A stretch of DNA of 64,000 nt from Pachyseris speciosa (GCA_016490735.1 JAEMWC010000232.1:848501-912500); one strand, 5' to 3'; shown: positions 1-12,229, counted from the stretch's first letter. A program made the numbers and translations. Notes: a model not told the origin generated them from the letters alone.

Positions 1-1320
1 ACTTGTAAAACGTGCACCCAAGCGGCGTTTTTGCTCAATTCTACTCGATCCTAGACTTGCTTGCTTTAAAAGGGAGTATTCCGTTGTTCCTTGTGCTTCA
101 TGCAATACATGTGTAATGGTCTGTTTTAATTGCTCAATGTCTCTAAGAGACGAGAAGAACTGATCACATTAGACTCATTTGTTGATTGCCGGCAGTTTCA
201 GGGTTTGGGGTAACTTGAGAGGGCACTGTGACCTGTTCTTTTTAGTTCATATTTCGAAACAATAGATGACAATAAACAATCAGGGAGAATTTGTAAAAAA
301 AGAAATGTACGTAAACTTTTATTTCAGGGGCTTCACCTTAAAACTCGAGAAAGAAAGATTTCCTTGAGCATGGAACTCGTTTTTATTTCGTTTTAAGGTT
401 GATTAAATAATTGCAAGAGACATAATAATAATTGATAACAAAGCAAAAAAAGTGTAAATGATGCATAAATAATGTGCCTTACTGGTTACTGATCACTTTA
501 CAGGTTTCTTAATCACAAATGTACAAGTTGTAACAATCATGGTTATTCTTATGACATTGAATTTATATTGTAAGGGGAAGCTACATGATGATTACTAGTA
601 AGAACATCTTTGGGCAAGTATTACTAAACAATATCCCCAGATTGATGATTTTCTATACCTGTATAACAATGTATTTACATTTTAAGGAAAACTTACATGT
701 TGATCACTCCTGCATGGGAGTGTATAGCCCAAGGTGGAATTAATGTAGCTTACCCCGAAGATCTTTTAACTCCACTGCATATTTCCGCTGTACATATAGC
801 CTCTTATTTAACACAAGTGGGTACAATGAAAAAGTAAATTAATGAACCAATTTGAAAGGTGCGAACGCTCCACTTGGCATCGTGGTCGGTTCGATTTCTT
901 TTAAAAGACAAACAAGAGCCCGCGAAAAGCTCGTGAGCGGTGATGCACAGAAAAGTACGAAGAGGAGTTATCCGCAGTGAAGCTGCGGATGAGATTCATC
1001 GATGATTTACAATTTTGGATTGTACACTGATTCGACCCTGGGTTATACTCAGATGACATCGACAGGATGGTTAGCGGCCCATGGTATTCCTATCTTTAAC
1101 AAGAAAACGTTCACTTACGTTAAAAATCTCAGACTTATAAACTTTCACTTTTAGAAGATCTTAACTTCCCAAAAAATCTGAAAGTGATCCTTTATTTCTA
1201 TCTGCAAAATTTGAAAACCAAACTGCTCCACATGAAAGTGCTGCTAAAACTTTTGAATGATCACAGTTTAGGATTTTTTTGTACAGCATGAGAAACAGCA
1301 CCACACTGAGGAAGTGCTGC
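1..1320. repeat. Left copy of a long direct repeat (partner at 62312-63842)
   Basis: This stretch matches 62312-63842 in the same orientation with an offset of about 62311 bases. Point differences and several indels separate them; for example, the right copy carries extra blocks near 63300-63380 and 63470-63610. Both copies run directly into an (ATCACT)n microsatellite. I see no reading frame in it that looks like a gene. The last 120 bases, read in reverse, are also a diverged copy of the ~105-bp repeat at 30540-30880. Confidence 0.85.
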
Positions 1321-2010
1321 TCAGTAGCTTTCATTGCTATCACTATCACTATCACTATCACTATCACTATCACTATCACTATCACTATCACTATCACTAT
1401 CACTGTCACTATCACTATCACTATCACTGTCACTATCACTGTCACTATCACTGTCACTATCACTATCACTACTATTACTATTAGTATTGCTATTGCTATG
1501 ACTATCACTATTACTATTACTATCACAATGACCATTACTATCACTATCACTATCACTATCACTATCACTATCACTATCACTATCACTATCACTGTCACTG
1601 TCACTGTCACTATCACTATCACTATCACTATCACTATCACTGTCACTATCACTATCACTGTCACTATCACTATCACTGTCACTATCACTATCACTATCAC
1701 TGTCACTATCACTATCACTATCACTGTCACTGTCACTGTCACTGTCACTATCACTATCACTATCACTACTATTAATAGTAGTATTGCTATTGCTATTGCT
1801 ATGACCATCACTATTGCTATTACTATTACTATCACTATCACAATGACCATTACTATTACTATTACTATTACTATTTACTATTACTATTACCATTATTATT
1901 GCTATTGTTATTACTATTGCTATTACTATTACTATTTACTATTACTATTGCTATTACTATTTACTATTACTATTACTATTGTTATTACTATTACTATTAT
2001 TGTGTCCCCA
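1321..2010. repeat. (ATCACT)n / (ATTACT)n microsatellite
   Basis: About 690 bases of near-perfect hexamer TATCAC and its variants TGTCAC and TATTAC. Several frames stay open through it and would give low-complexity Thr-Ile, Val-Ile or Ser-Asp polymers. These are by-products of the repeat, not genes. The array begins at the same base in the repeat copy at the right end of the window. Confidence 0.97.
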
Positions 2011-3254
2011 TATTAGTATGGGATCTCTCCCAAAGTTAGAAGGTTTGACGCGCAAATGAAGTTTTACCAATATTATTACTATGCTGTTCTTGCTAAGCCT
2101 TTCGTTTACACCTAACGCCAAATTTCGCGGGCAAAAATTTACGCGTGTGCTTTTTCGTGAGTGACTAATTGGCTCTGGCTTTCCGCTGGTTTAGTACGGT
2201 AGCCTAGTAGCTCAATCTCGGTATAAGAACCCGTGAAACTCACGAAAACACGAAACGTGACACGCAAAACAAAGAAAACAAAAGATTCTAAACAATAGCG
2301 TTCAGCAAAACAACACTGTTTAGTTTCTTCTTCATTGTCGGCAAATGCCTACCATATATTAGTGTTTTTTGTTTGCCATAAATGAAAAAGAAATTTGAAA
2401 TTTTTCTGGTTTGCTACCCACACCTTATCGAATTGTATACAGGATATGTAAAGATCCTTTTCGAGCAGTTTTTGTAGCTAAGAAGGACGTTATCTGTCAA
2501 ATGAATTAGAATGAACTGAAAATGAAATATGATGCAGAAACTTCTTGCACAGCGATTTAGTTGCAATATTTTCGCAGAAAATATATTCGAGAGTCATATT
2601 AACCGGCGAAGGCGTGTGGGTTTTTTTTGGGGGCTAACGTCCTTAAATTATTGAATAGAATAACCTGAGATCAGGCGAATTTTTTTTTTTCGCGGCGAGA
2701 AGAAGGAAAAAAAAAAAAACAATTCGCATGATCGCAGAGTAATGTATGGTGCAAAGTGCAAGTTACAGAATTTGCAAAATGACCAAATGCAAGCATGTTA
2801 AGGCATGGCTTGAGTCAAATTTAGGAAAATTCGAAGAAATAACTTTGAACACGTTTGCCAAAACAACGCTAAACTTGGCAACTTAACGAACGCTGCTCAT
2901 TTTCCGTTTACAAGCTTCAAGTGAAACTTTGCGTCACCCGATCGCGTCCTTTTGTTACTGTTTCTTTACCGCAGTAGATAATTGTATGGTTGTCCGTTTC
3001 AGGAATCTGTCCGGAATAGTTGATGTCACTTTTTCCTGAAAATGAACCAACTGAAGTCATGTGTGAATGATTTTGTATTTGAAAGCCCTAACAAAAGAAT
3101 TCAACCATGCATCAAATCCTTTTTTCTTCAGTTCTGTTCCTTGAGTGTTCGGCAAAAATCATACGATTATTCACAAAATTCTAGCCTTCTGGTGACAAAA
3201 CTAATACGGACCTACAATCATAGCCAAAAGGGGCAATAAAGAAAATCCCGCCTC
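2011..3254. other. No gene seen
   Basis: AT-rich DNA with homopolymer runs (T, A and G runs near 2620-2720). No frame longer than a few dozen codons and no recognised domain or repeat. Confidence 0.6.
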
Positions 3255-3365
3255 ATTGATTATGACGTTAGGTTTTGAATCTCTTTATGGTGGCCAATTT
3301 ACAACATCAACTCAGTTGATAAAACCAAATCTTCGCGTACCACTTCTCTATCTATCCAGCATCAT
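3255..3365 (+). repeat. Decayed Penelope-like tail fragment
   Basis: The string around 3268-3350 (TTTGAATCTCTTTATGGTGG, then AACTCAGTTGATAAAACCAA) matches the non-coding tails at 36330-36600, 56330-56560 and 61190-61400, where the tail follows the end of a GIY-YIG-type reading frame. Here only the tail remains. Confidence 0.5.
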
Positions 3366-4160
3366 AGTCTAGAAACTTTACAAACTAACCCCTTTACACA
3401 TTTACGGTGTTGATAGCGACTGTAGACATGGCGATCAACCAACATCGCCAGTCGGTGGGAAGACGGGGGGGGGAGGGATACGGCATCGTAGTTAATGTTT
3501 GGGAAAAGTGTCCGAAAATGTTTACCAGGATTCTACCTTTCCCAAGTGATAAGCAATCTGTAACCCAAAGTAGAGCGAATTTACTGCAAGTTAGATTTAA
3601 TTTTAAGGTGAAATCGTCACTTATGCCCTCTTTGCACCATGCCCTTCAATTTTGACGCAAGCCTCTGGAATATTAAAGGGAGACTGTCGCGTGATCTGGA
3701 TAAACCCAAAGGTAGTATTTCCACCAATGGAACCTTTCAAAAAGTTGTGCAGTTCTTTATGAAGTTCTTAATACGTGCCTTGCAACTTTTTTGCACTTCT
3801 CTATGGCCATGGGAGTAAATGGATTGCAACTACTTCTTCAAATTGTGTCATTGTGTCTTGGAAAAATCGCCATAAAATGGTCTAGTTTCTTTTCCTTCGG
3901 AGAAATAATTTGGAACTGATACCTCCCCATGGAACACAGGCCAGTTGTGTAATAGGAGGAGTACATACTTACAATTTGAACAAACTTAAATAATAGTTCC
4001 CGCGGCCGTGGCCATTATAAGTCAACTGTGGTGGCTCGTACGACATTACATACAAAGAGAGGTGGATTTAACTGTGAAGAGGACTTACATCAAAATAAAT
4101 AATGATTCAAGCCTTAACATGCTTCAAAATCCGAGCTCTACCGGCCCTGGTTTATCCAAT
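3366..4160. other. 3' flank of the host gene; nothing else seen
   Basis: Lies just downstream of the stop codon of the minus-strand host gene, so its right part should hold the 3' UTR. I see no clear AATAAA signal and no other gene. A G-rich run (GGGGGGGGAGGG) lies near 3465. Confidence 0.5.
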
Positions 4161-4483
4161 TTAACTAGTTGTTTCGTAAAATACTTCAACATCAGTGGGT
4201 GAAAAGTAGAAGCTTCCAGCGTAAAATGTGCAGGAAGAACCAGAATGTGAATAACCTACTGGGAGAGGGTAGGAGTTGCCACAATAAGTGTTTGAACCAC
4301 TGTTGCTTGCAGCGTTGTTGCTGATATAGATGTCGCTTCCAGAGCCAAATGTTGGTCCGTGGTGATAACATCTCCAAATAGCTTTGTGTCCTGGTTTCAC
4401 CTTCAACTTTACAGGATTATTACCATCAATATTATACAGTGAGTAGATAAAGGTTTTGTTGTCGGTGGCGTAACTGCAAGGAT
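4161..4483 (-). CDS. Host gene exon 6: C-terminal half of the TLDc domain and stop
   Basis: The last exon of the PAN/EGF/TLDc gene. It is preceded by a TATCCTAG acceptor, enters in phase 1 and ends with TAA at 4161. It encodes residues 328-434, including motifs typical of the second half of secreted cnidarian TLDc domains: FIYSLYNIDG, GPTFGSGSDIYISNNA, and TFYAGSFYFSPTDVEVFYE. The join to exon 5 gives a gapless TLDc domain. TLDc is a beta-sandwich fold known mainly from cytosolic oxidation-resistance proteins; a role for this secreted form is not known to me. Confidence 0.88.
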
Positions 4484-4889
4484 CTAGGATAAAAAACAAA
4501 GAAAATTCACATAACTAAATAATTCTGCGAGATTACATCAGATGTTTGTGAAAACAATTCCTCCCGCACTCTTTTATATTTGTCCATGACTGCCACAACT
4601 TCTGCCGAAATGCAACAGTTTTCGGGCTGCGAGGTTGTGTTGGGGGAAGTGGACTGCGCTTGTATATTCTGCATTTTAGAGCGTTTTACCAGTATTGCTA
4701 ACCGCTGTGCCTGAATCAAACAGCTCTCAGCGTTCAAATGCAAGGGAAGCTAAACCAGATCTGAAAAGAATTTAAAACAATACTGCAAACTAATTACTGC
4801 AGAGGGGAGACAAACGCTTGAGATATCTTTTCCGGTTCGTATTTGCTTTGTTCACTTTATTAAACAGCGATAGGGCAGCTATAAACACT

Positions 4890-5815
4890 CCACAATGGAC
4901 TAATATCATTTTGGGTTTGATGCGATGGAATAGCATCAAACAACGGGAAGTAAAGATACTCCTATTCATTTCATGCTGGGGTCCTGTGGTGGACTAGCAT
5001 CCCATCCAAGGGGAGTAGTAATACTCCTAGTCACTTCATGCTTGGTATCCTGTGATGGACTAGCATCCCATACAGGGGGAGTAGTAGTTCACGCTGGGTA
5101 TCCTATGATGGTCTGGCATCCCATCCAGGGGGAGTGGTAATACTCCTAGTCACTTCATGCTGGGTATCCTGTGATGGTCTAGCATCCCATCCAGGGGGAG
5201 TAGTAATACTCCTAGTCACTTCATGCTGGGTATCCTGTGATGGACTAGCATCACATCCAGGGGGAAGTAGTAATACTCCTAGTCACTTCACGCTGGGTGT
5301 CCTGTGATGGTCTAGCATCTTATCCAGGGGGAAGTAGTAATACTCCTAGTCACTTCTTGCTGGGTATCCTGTGATGGTCTAGCATTCCATCCAGGGGGGA
5401 GTAGTAATACTCCTAGTCACTTCATGCTGGGTGTCCTGTGATGGTCTAGCATCCCATCCAGGGGGAAGTAGTAATACTCCTAGTCACTTCTTGCTGGGTA
5501 TCCTGGGTATCCTGTGATGGTCTAGCATCCCATCCAGGGGGGAGTAGTAATACTCCTAGTCACTTCATGCTGGGTGTCCTGTAATGGTCTAGCATCCCAT
5601 CCAGGGGGGAGTAGTAAAACTCTTAGTCACTTCATGCTGGGTATCCTGTGATGGTCTAGCATCCCATCCAGGGGGAGTAGTAATACTCCTAGTCACTTCA
5701 TGCTGGGTAGCTTGTGATGGTCTAGCATCCCATCCAGGGGGAAGTAGTAATACTCCTAGTTACTTCAAGCTGGGTATCCTGTGAAGGTCTAGCAACATAT
5801 CCCGGGGGAAGTAGT
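4890..5815. repeat. 66-bp minisatellite array, left part
   Basis: About 13 tandem copies of a 66-68 bp unit containing TAGTAATACTCCTAGTCACT and CTAGCATCCCATCCAGGGG. Units differ by point changes and single-base indels in the G run. The same array, in the same orientation, resumes at 9690-10440 after the Penelope-like insertion. Confidence 0.95.
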
Positions 5816-5878
5816 AACAAAGAGTATAAAAGCAAGGGCCGATACAAAGTAGAATGGGTTTAAGTTTTGTGTAGTATA

Positions 5879-5907
5879 TTTCGGCTGGCCAAACCAGCCT
5901 TTTTCAG
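5879..5907 (-). ncRNA. Hammerhead-like motif in Penelope tail (minus copy)
   Basis: Read on the minus strand: CTGAAAAA, then a GGCTGG...CCAGCC hairpin, then GAAA. This is the layout of a hammerhead core (CUGANGA, helix II, GAAA), but G8 of the core reads A. Hammerhead ribozymes are known in Penelope-like elements. Activity of this version is doubtful. Confidence 0.35.
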
Positions 5908-6103
5908 GTACAATGAGAATTTACATTGGAAGGGGTGTTTATGTAGTTATATACCGGAAACACGTAAAACTAAAATGATTGACAGTGTAAAATAAAATAC
6001 TAGAAAAAAGGTCTAAAAAAGATAAACTTATAAGAAAAAATTAACTAATATGTTTCTTCGCGGATGTTAAGACCTTCAGGATCAATTGTTCTGCCTTTTG
6101 AAA

Positions 6104-8444
6104 TTAAAAAACTTCCCTGGCCTTACGGATTGGGTCTCTGTTAGAAAATATTTTCTCATTGGGGATTAATTGCATGTCATTAGCAGTGTGGTTAGGAGAG
6201 GAGAGGAAATGTTCCGCGACTGTGGTAGGTTTAGATTTGGTGTTAGGGTTATCTATGGTACGGCGGTGTTCATTAAATCGGTCTTTTAAACGTCGTTCAG
6301 TCTCTCCTATGTATTGTAAATTACAGCGATTGCATTGAATTATGTAAATGAAGTTTTTAGTGTCACAGGTCAGGTTAGATTTAATATGGCGCGTTTCACC
6401 TGTAGAAGAGAAAGTATAGCTTGTGAGTCCATCTGAAATATAGGGACAAGTAGCGCAATTTTTACCGCAAAGGAAACAACCGGAAGGGAGTTGAAGGTGT
6501 GAATTAGTAGAATTAGAAGAAAGTTTAGCTGTGACTAGTAAGTCACGAAGATTAGGGCAACGTCTGAAGGCAACAACAGGCAAATGTTGAAAAATGTTTT
6601 TGCAGCGGTTAGAAGATAGCAGTAAATTGTAATGTTTTTTGATGATGCTAGAGATGTGAGGAAGTGATGGATTAAAGGTCGTTAAAAAAGGTATACGTTT
6701 CGGTTTGTTGACGTCTTTGGTTTGTAAAGTGAGTCTGCGGGGAATGTCGGCGGCACGTTGTATTTGTTTAGTGATGAAATTGCGGCTGTCACCGCGTTTG
6801 AGAAGATATGTAGTAAGTTGAGCAGCGCGAGTATTAAACGTTTCGTCGGTAGAACAAATACGTCGTAAACGGAGTGCTAGACTGAAAGGAATGGCTTTTT
6901 CAGTATGCATGGGATGGCAAGAAGAATAGAGTAAGTGTTGGTGCTTGTCTGTAGGTTTAGTATAGAGGTCGGTACAGATATGACCGTCGTTGGTTAATGA
7001 GACATTAACGTCAAGGAAAGGTACGTTAGTAAAAGAGTGTGAACTGGTGAATTTTATGGTAGGGTGAACGTTGTTAAGATAATCGATGAAAATTTTTAAG
7101 TTATCCAGACCTTCAGTCCAGATCATAAAAATATCATCGATATATCGCAGCCACGTGTGGGGTTGAAAAGGAGCATTTTCCAAAGCGTTGGCCTCGAAAT
7201 ACCCAAGAAAAAGGTTACCAATAGAAGGGGCCATTTTAGTGCCCATGGCTGTGCCGTGGACTTGAAGGTAGTGGTTATCATTAAAAGAAAAGTTATTCAT
7301 GGTAAAAATCATGCGAATGAGGTCACAAAGTGTGCCGGTGGGAATGTTATTGTGAGGGGAAGTACGCCTGTAGAAAGTGATCACAGGCATTAATACCTTC
7401 ATTATGTGGAATATTAGTGTATAATGATGAAACATCAAGTGTAACTAATAGTGAGTTAGCGGGTAAATTACCGATGGTAAGTAATTTGTTAAGGAAATCG
7501 TTAGTATCTTTAACAAAGGATGGTAGTTTATGAACTAAAGGTTGAAAGTAGTAGTCAACGAACTGGGATATACGTTCAGTAGGATGGCTATTAGATGAAA
7601 CAATAGGGCGTCCTGGATTGCCGGGTTTATGTACTTCAGGAAGAATGTAAAATCGTCCTGGTTTTACGTCACTCTGTATAAGGTATTGTTTGGTTTTGTC
7701 GTCGATAAGTTTGTCATGATGCATTCTGTTAACATAAACAGTGACACGTTTTTGTATGTCGGCAGTGATGTCTTCGTTTAAGTGTTGGTAAAATTTGGTG
7801 TCATTAAGTTGTCTGTTGCATTCGTCGATGTACCAAGTTTTGTCCATAACAACAGTACCAGAACCTTTGTCAGCGGGTTTTATAATTATGTCTTGTCGTT
7901 GTTTGAGTTGGTGTATGGCTTGGCGTTCTGTTTCTGTGAGGTTGTCACGAATAGGTTTAGGTTTAGAGGTGGTTATGTCCAGTTTTACAGCGTCTAAAAA
8001 AGTGTTAAGGGCTTGTTCTGACTGTCGGGGGGGTGGGGGTGAGGGGGGTTCCAAGTAGTTTTGTTATGGAAGGGATTGTGGTCTTCGTTGGCGTTGGGTG
8101 TGTTAGTGTGATCGTCGAAAAAAATAATCGGTTAGTCGCATAAGTCGTGAAAAGTCATAAATGTCAGCTGAAATTTCCGACCAGCTTATGTGTCGTGGTG
8201 TGGGGCAAAATGTGAGTCCACGTGAAGGAACAGATTTCTCGTCAGTAGATAGAGGGCAGCTGGAGAGATTAATGACAGAAGAATTATCTAGTTGAGGGTT
8301 AACAGGTTTAGTTTTGCGACGAGAGCGTGTACGTGTGGGGGTGACAATGGAAGAATGAGCTGAGTTGGAGACGTTATCAGCAAGATTAGGTGGTATGTTA
8401 TGAGTATTAGTATTGACCTGTGGGTTAAGGCGATCATTAACCAA
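6104..8444 (-). pseudogene. Penelope-like reverse transcriptase + GIY-YIG endonuclease, frameshifted
   Basis: Three overlapping frames make up one Penelope-type protein. The N-terminal part (8444-8103) has the family signature around GLTFCPTP and DFSRLMRL. The middle part (8054-7347) carries the fingers, with IIKPADKGSGTVVMD, FYILPEVHKPGNPGRPIVS and LDVSSLYTNIPH. The last part (7438-6104) has the GTAMGTKMAPSIGNLFLG motif, the catalytic YIDD (7133-7144), the thumb, a Cys-rich stretch and a GIY-YIG nuclease (YIIQCNRCNLQYIGETERR). Frame breaks lie near 8110 (a T run), near 8050 (a C run) and near 7380. The copy is therefore dead as read, although homopolymer sequencing error could explain two of the breaks. 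The normal role is copying element RNA into DNA at a nuclease-cut site. Confidence 0.92.
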
Positions 8445-9330
8445 CGACGGTCACATCTGTACCGACCTCTATACTAAACCTACAGACAAGCACCAACACT
8501 TACTCTATTCTTCTTGCCATCCCATGCATACTGAAAAAGCCATTCCTTTCAGTCTAGCACTCCGTTTACGACGTATTTGTTCTACCGACGAAACGTTTAA
8601 TACTCGCGCTGCTCAACTTACTACATATCTTCTCAAACGCGGTGACAGCCGCAATTTCATCACTAAACAAATACAACGTGCCGCCGACATTCCCCGCAGA
8701 CTCACTTTACAAACCAAAGACGTCAACAAACCGAAACGTATACCTTTTATAACGACCTTTAATCCATCACTTCCTCACATCTCTAGCATCATCAAGAAAC
8801 ATTACAATTTACTGCTATCTTCTAACCGCTGCAAAAACATTTTTCAACATTTGCCTGTTGTTGCCTTCAGACGTTGCCCTAACCTCCGTGACTTACTAGT
8901 CACAGCTAAACTTTCTTCTAATTCTACTAATTCACACCTTCAACTCCCTTCCGGTTGTTTCCTTTGCGGTAAAAATTGCGCTACTTGTCCCTACATTTCA
9001 GATGGACTCACAAGCTATACTTTCTCTTTTACAGGTGAAACGCGCCATATTAAATCTAACCTGACCTGTGACACTAAAAACTTCATTTACATGATTCAAT
9101 GCAATCGCTGTAATTTACAATACATAGGAGAGACTGAACGACGTTTAAAAGACCGATTTAATGAACACCGCCGTACCATAGATAACCCTAACACCAAATC
9201 TAAACCTACCACAGTCGCGGAACATTTCCTCTCCTCTCCTAACCACACTGCTAATGACATGCAATTAATCCCCAATGAGAAAATATTTTCTAACAGAGAC
9301 CCAATCCGTAAGGCCAGGGAAGTTTTTTAA
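8434..9330 (+). pseudogene. 5'-truncated Penelope-like copy, thumb + GIY-YIG part
   Basis: An open frame that starts inside the element at LTNDGHICTDLYTKP and runs to the natural end IRKAREVF. It lacks the palm domain with the YIDD motif, so it cannot be a working reverse transcriptase, but the GIY-YIG domain is whole. It is nearly identical to the minus copy; the differences I noted are Leu/Ile, Ser/Phe and Ile/Met swaps. No start codon of its own is evident, because the frame enters from flanking element sequence. Confidence 0.9.
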
Positions 9331-9526
9331 TTTCAAAAGGCAGAACAATTGATCCTGAAGGTCTTAACATCCGCGAAGAAACATATTAGTTAATTTTTTC
9401 TTATAAGTTTATCTTTTTTAGACCTTTTTTCTAGTATTTTATTTTACACTGTCAATCATTTTAGTTTTACGTGTTTCCGGTATATAACTACATAAACACC
9501 CCTTCCAATGTAAATTCTCATTGTAC

Positions 9527-9555
9527 CTGAAAAAGGCTGGTTTGGCCAGCCGAAA
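9527..9555 (+). ncRNA. Hammerhead-like motif in Penelope tail (plus copy)
   Basis: The mirror of the motif at 5879-5907: CTGAAAAA, GGCTGGTTTGGCCAGCC hairpin, GAAA. It has the same core difference from the consensus. Confidence 0.35.
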
Positions 9556-9689
9556 TATACTACACAAAACTTAAAACCATTCTACGTTGTATCGGCCCTT
9601 GCTTTTATACTCTCTGTTGATTTTATAACGCCGATCAGATCACCAGTTTGATCCAACGTATACTAGCAGGATTATTGTCCACGGTTGCT

Positions 9690-10440
9690 TGCTTTAACAT
9701 TTGGAAGTAGTAATACTCCTAGTCACTTCATGCTGGGTATCCTGTGATGTTCTAGCATCTTATCCAGGGGGGAGTAGTAATACTTCTAGTCACTTCATGC
9801 TGGGTATCCTGTAATGGTCTAGCATGCCATCCAGGGGGAAGTAGTAATACTCCTACTGACTTCATGCTGAGATCCTGTGATGGTCTATCATCCCATCCAG
9901 GGGGAAGTAGTAATACTCCTAGTCACTTCATGCTGGGTATGCTGTGATGGACTAGAATCCCATCCAGGGGGAAGTAGTAATACTCCTAGTCACTTCATGC
10001 TGGGTATGCTTTGATGGTCTAGCATCCCATAAAGGGGGAAGTAGTATACTCCTAGTCACTTCATGCTGGGTATGCTGTGATGGACTAGCATCCCATCCAG
10101 GGGAAGTAGTAATACTCCTAGTCACTTCATGCTGGGTATCCTGTGATGGTCTAGCATCTCACCCAGGGAGGAGTAGTAATAATCCTAGTCACTTCATGCT
10201 GAGGTATCCCGTGATGGCTTAGCATCCCATCCAGGGGGGAGTAGTAATACTCCTAGTCACTTCATGCTGGATCCTGTGGTGGATTAGCATCCTATCCAGG
10301 GGAGAGTAATGATACTTCTATTCATTTCATACTGGTTATCCCGTGATGGACTAGCATCCCATCCATGGGGTGGGAGTAGTAATACTCCTAGTTACTTCAT
10401 GCTGGGTAGCCTGTGATGGACTAGCATTTTATCCAGATGG
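9690..10440. repeat. 66-bp minisatellite array, right part
   Basis: About 11 more copies of the unit seen at 4890-5815, in the same orientation. The Penelope insertion splits one original array. The last units are the most diverged. Confidence 0.94.
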
Positions 10441-10785
10441 GGACGTCAGAAAAAACTAAAAATAAACAATTTGAGGTTTTACCTTCATGGGGTAAAAGAC
10501 ATTTTTAAAGATATTTCTGCTGGCCTGTTTTCAGCTCGGTAGCATGCTTTGTTTTAAAAATAGAGTAGTTTGAGTTTTGATTTTTTTTCGCAATTGGTGA
10601 CTTCTACATTGCTTCTGAGAAACATGTCACGTACACGAAAATGTCGATTCGCCTTGTGTTTTCGAGTTTTGAATAACCAATATGTTAAGAGAAGTGTCTG
10701 TGCGAATGTTTTCAAGTTTAGTAGAGAGCAAATTTGTTTTTTGTGCATGTGTTAAATTTTGTAAATTACGAGAGCGAAATATATC

Positions 10786-10815
10786 GTTGTTGTTGTTGTT
10801 GTTGTTGTTGTTGTT
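10786..10815. repeat. (GTT)n microsatellite
   Basis: Ten perfect GTT triplets in intron 5 of the host gene. Confidence 0.98.
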
Positions 10816-10853
10816 CAAAGTAAACTCCAGATGTTTCCACTGGAGTTCCGGTC

Positions 10854-10890
10854 GCCATATTGGTGTCCCTCAGAGGGACAACAATATGGC
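10854..10890. repeat. Short hairpin (17-bp arms)
   Basis: GCCATATTGGTGTCCCT and its near-complement AGGGACAACAATATGGC are separated by three bases, with one mismatch. It is probably the core of a small foldback or MITE remnant. Confidence 0.7.
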
Positions 10891-11127
10891 GCCCCCATAT
10901 TAAACACTGTAATTTTTAGTGAAACCCTTTGCCAAATAACTCGAGCTCGGTTATCGCAGAACTCTGAAACTTTGATACGGTGTTTATTTATTACTCTTCT
11001 ACAATATCTCAATTTCTTGACTTAGCTTATTGAAAGGTAAGCGATTTTATTTTTTGTTTGCGTGATACTTGCGTGACATAAAAACCATTAATTCTCCTGT
11101 GATAGCACAGCATCCTGTGATACTTAC

Positions 11128-11388
11128 GGCTATGCCAAGAAACGTTGGTGTATGCACCGAATAGGTAACTATCGACTTTGATGATGGTAACAGTAGGTCC
11201 CTTTCCATCACACCCGCTGTGAAATGTAGAGGCCGCCCAACCGTCTGAAGCAGCGTGCCAACACCTCACAAACCTACTACGTGTTGAGTCCTGTAGAACT
11301 GGTTCTAAAAAGGAAGTCAAGTTATACATGTACAGAGACATATTTGCGTTGTCAGAGCCGTTGAGAATACTGGATGTATGGAGGCCAC
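11128..11388 (-). CDS. Host gene exon 5: N-terminal half of the TLDc domain
   Basis: Acceptor CGTATAG and donor C|GTAAGT, phase 1 at both ends. It encodes residues 241-327, with SRFVRCWHAASDGWAASTFH, CDGKGPTVTIIK and SYLFGAYTNVSW. These are the first strands of a TLDc domain, with the usual W-x-A-S-x-F-H and G-K-G-P-T-V motifs. The short lead-in, rich in Ser and Asn, links it to EGF 2. Confidence 0.88.
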
Positions 11389-11917
11389 CTATACGAAAAG
11401 AAAAAAATTCAAGAAAAATTAAAACAGCAAGTTTGTTTTAGAGAAAATAGAGCGCGGGAGAAATTGTAAAGGTTGGCCTTTCTCTCGTAAAACTCTCTTT
11501 GGACGGAATGTCTGCCATTTTGAATTTCAAAATATGCGCGGAATTAACAGGCAGTTGGGCCGATGTGAGAAGGTTTTGCTTACGTATGAAAAACAATTGC
11601 ATCGGTGATTCGAGGAAGAGTTTTTGAACCTTTTCTGAAAGAGTTTTCTATTCATCGCCAGAAAATTTCTATTTTCGTTATTATGGTGCTTTATTTATTG
11701 ATTTTGAACATTTTTGGTCAATTGGACAGTTCGGAGACGTCTCGAAGAAATCGAGAAATTACATATTGTGTATCTAAAATCCAAAACCGTGGTTCTAAAG
11801 AAATAATGACGTAATTCTCACGCTATATAAAGTTGTCAACCAACTCCCTGGTAAGTGGAGGACAGTAGGGGGAGGGGAGGGGTGCCGTTCAGTTTTCCAA
11901 ATCCAGACCTTATTTTA

Positions 11918-11990
11918 GCCTGCGTGCAGACGTCTCCTATTTTCCTTTTCCTTGTGCAACAAATGCAATATGAGACGTCTGCACGCAGGC
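11918..11990. repeat. Perfect 19-bp inverted repeat
   Basis: GCCTGCGTGCAGACGTCTC at 11918-11936 and its exact complement at 11972-11990, with a 35-base spacer. It looks like the ends of a small non-autonomous element or a foldback repeat. Confidence 0.85.
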
Positions 11991-12229
11991 GAACCTTGTT
12001 TCGGACCGAAATGCATCATTTTCTACAGCCCGTTTTCAACCCTGCTTTCTGAGGTGCAGAAATTGCCGACTACCTTTAATGCTTGGCGTCAATACCGCGG
12101 AAATGAACGCCAGGAAAAAACTGCTAAAACTTCAGTTCGAATGATATATTTTTCTGTTCTCCCTTTTCGTTTCTTGATGAAAAAAAGACATGTTTACACC
12201 CTTTTATAGTTCTCTTACGAACTATACCC

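Larger units (their letters stand above)
5817..9618. mobile_element. Penelope-like element: long copy plus truncated inverted copy
   Basis: Two copies of one Penelope-like element meet head to head at about 8434. The long copy (minus) runs from 8433 down to 5817. The 5'-truncated copy (plus) runs from 8434 to 9618. The arms of about 1.17 kb, coding end plus non-coding tail, are almost identical. Both outer ends share AGAGTATAAAAGCAAGGGCC or its complement, and beyond them lies the same 66-bp minisatellite in the same orientation. Partial inverted copies are a known arrangement for this retroelement group, so this is probably one insertion event. It lies in the last intron of the host gene. 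Confidence 0.9.

Noticed and set aside
1161..2016. Long open frames rich in Ile-Thr, Val-Ile and Asp-Ser
   Set aside because: They lie entirely in the (ATCACT)n microsatellite and are open in several frames on both strands only because the unit has no stops.
4890..10440. CRISPR-like array (regular 66-bp repeats)
   Set aside because: Units are contiguous with no unique spacers, in a eukaryotic intron. It is a minisatellite.
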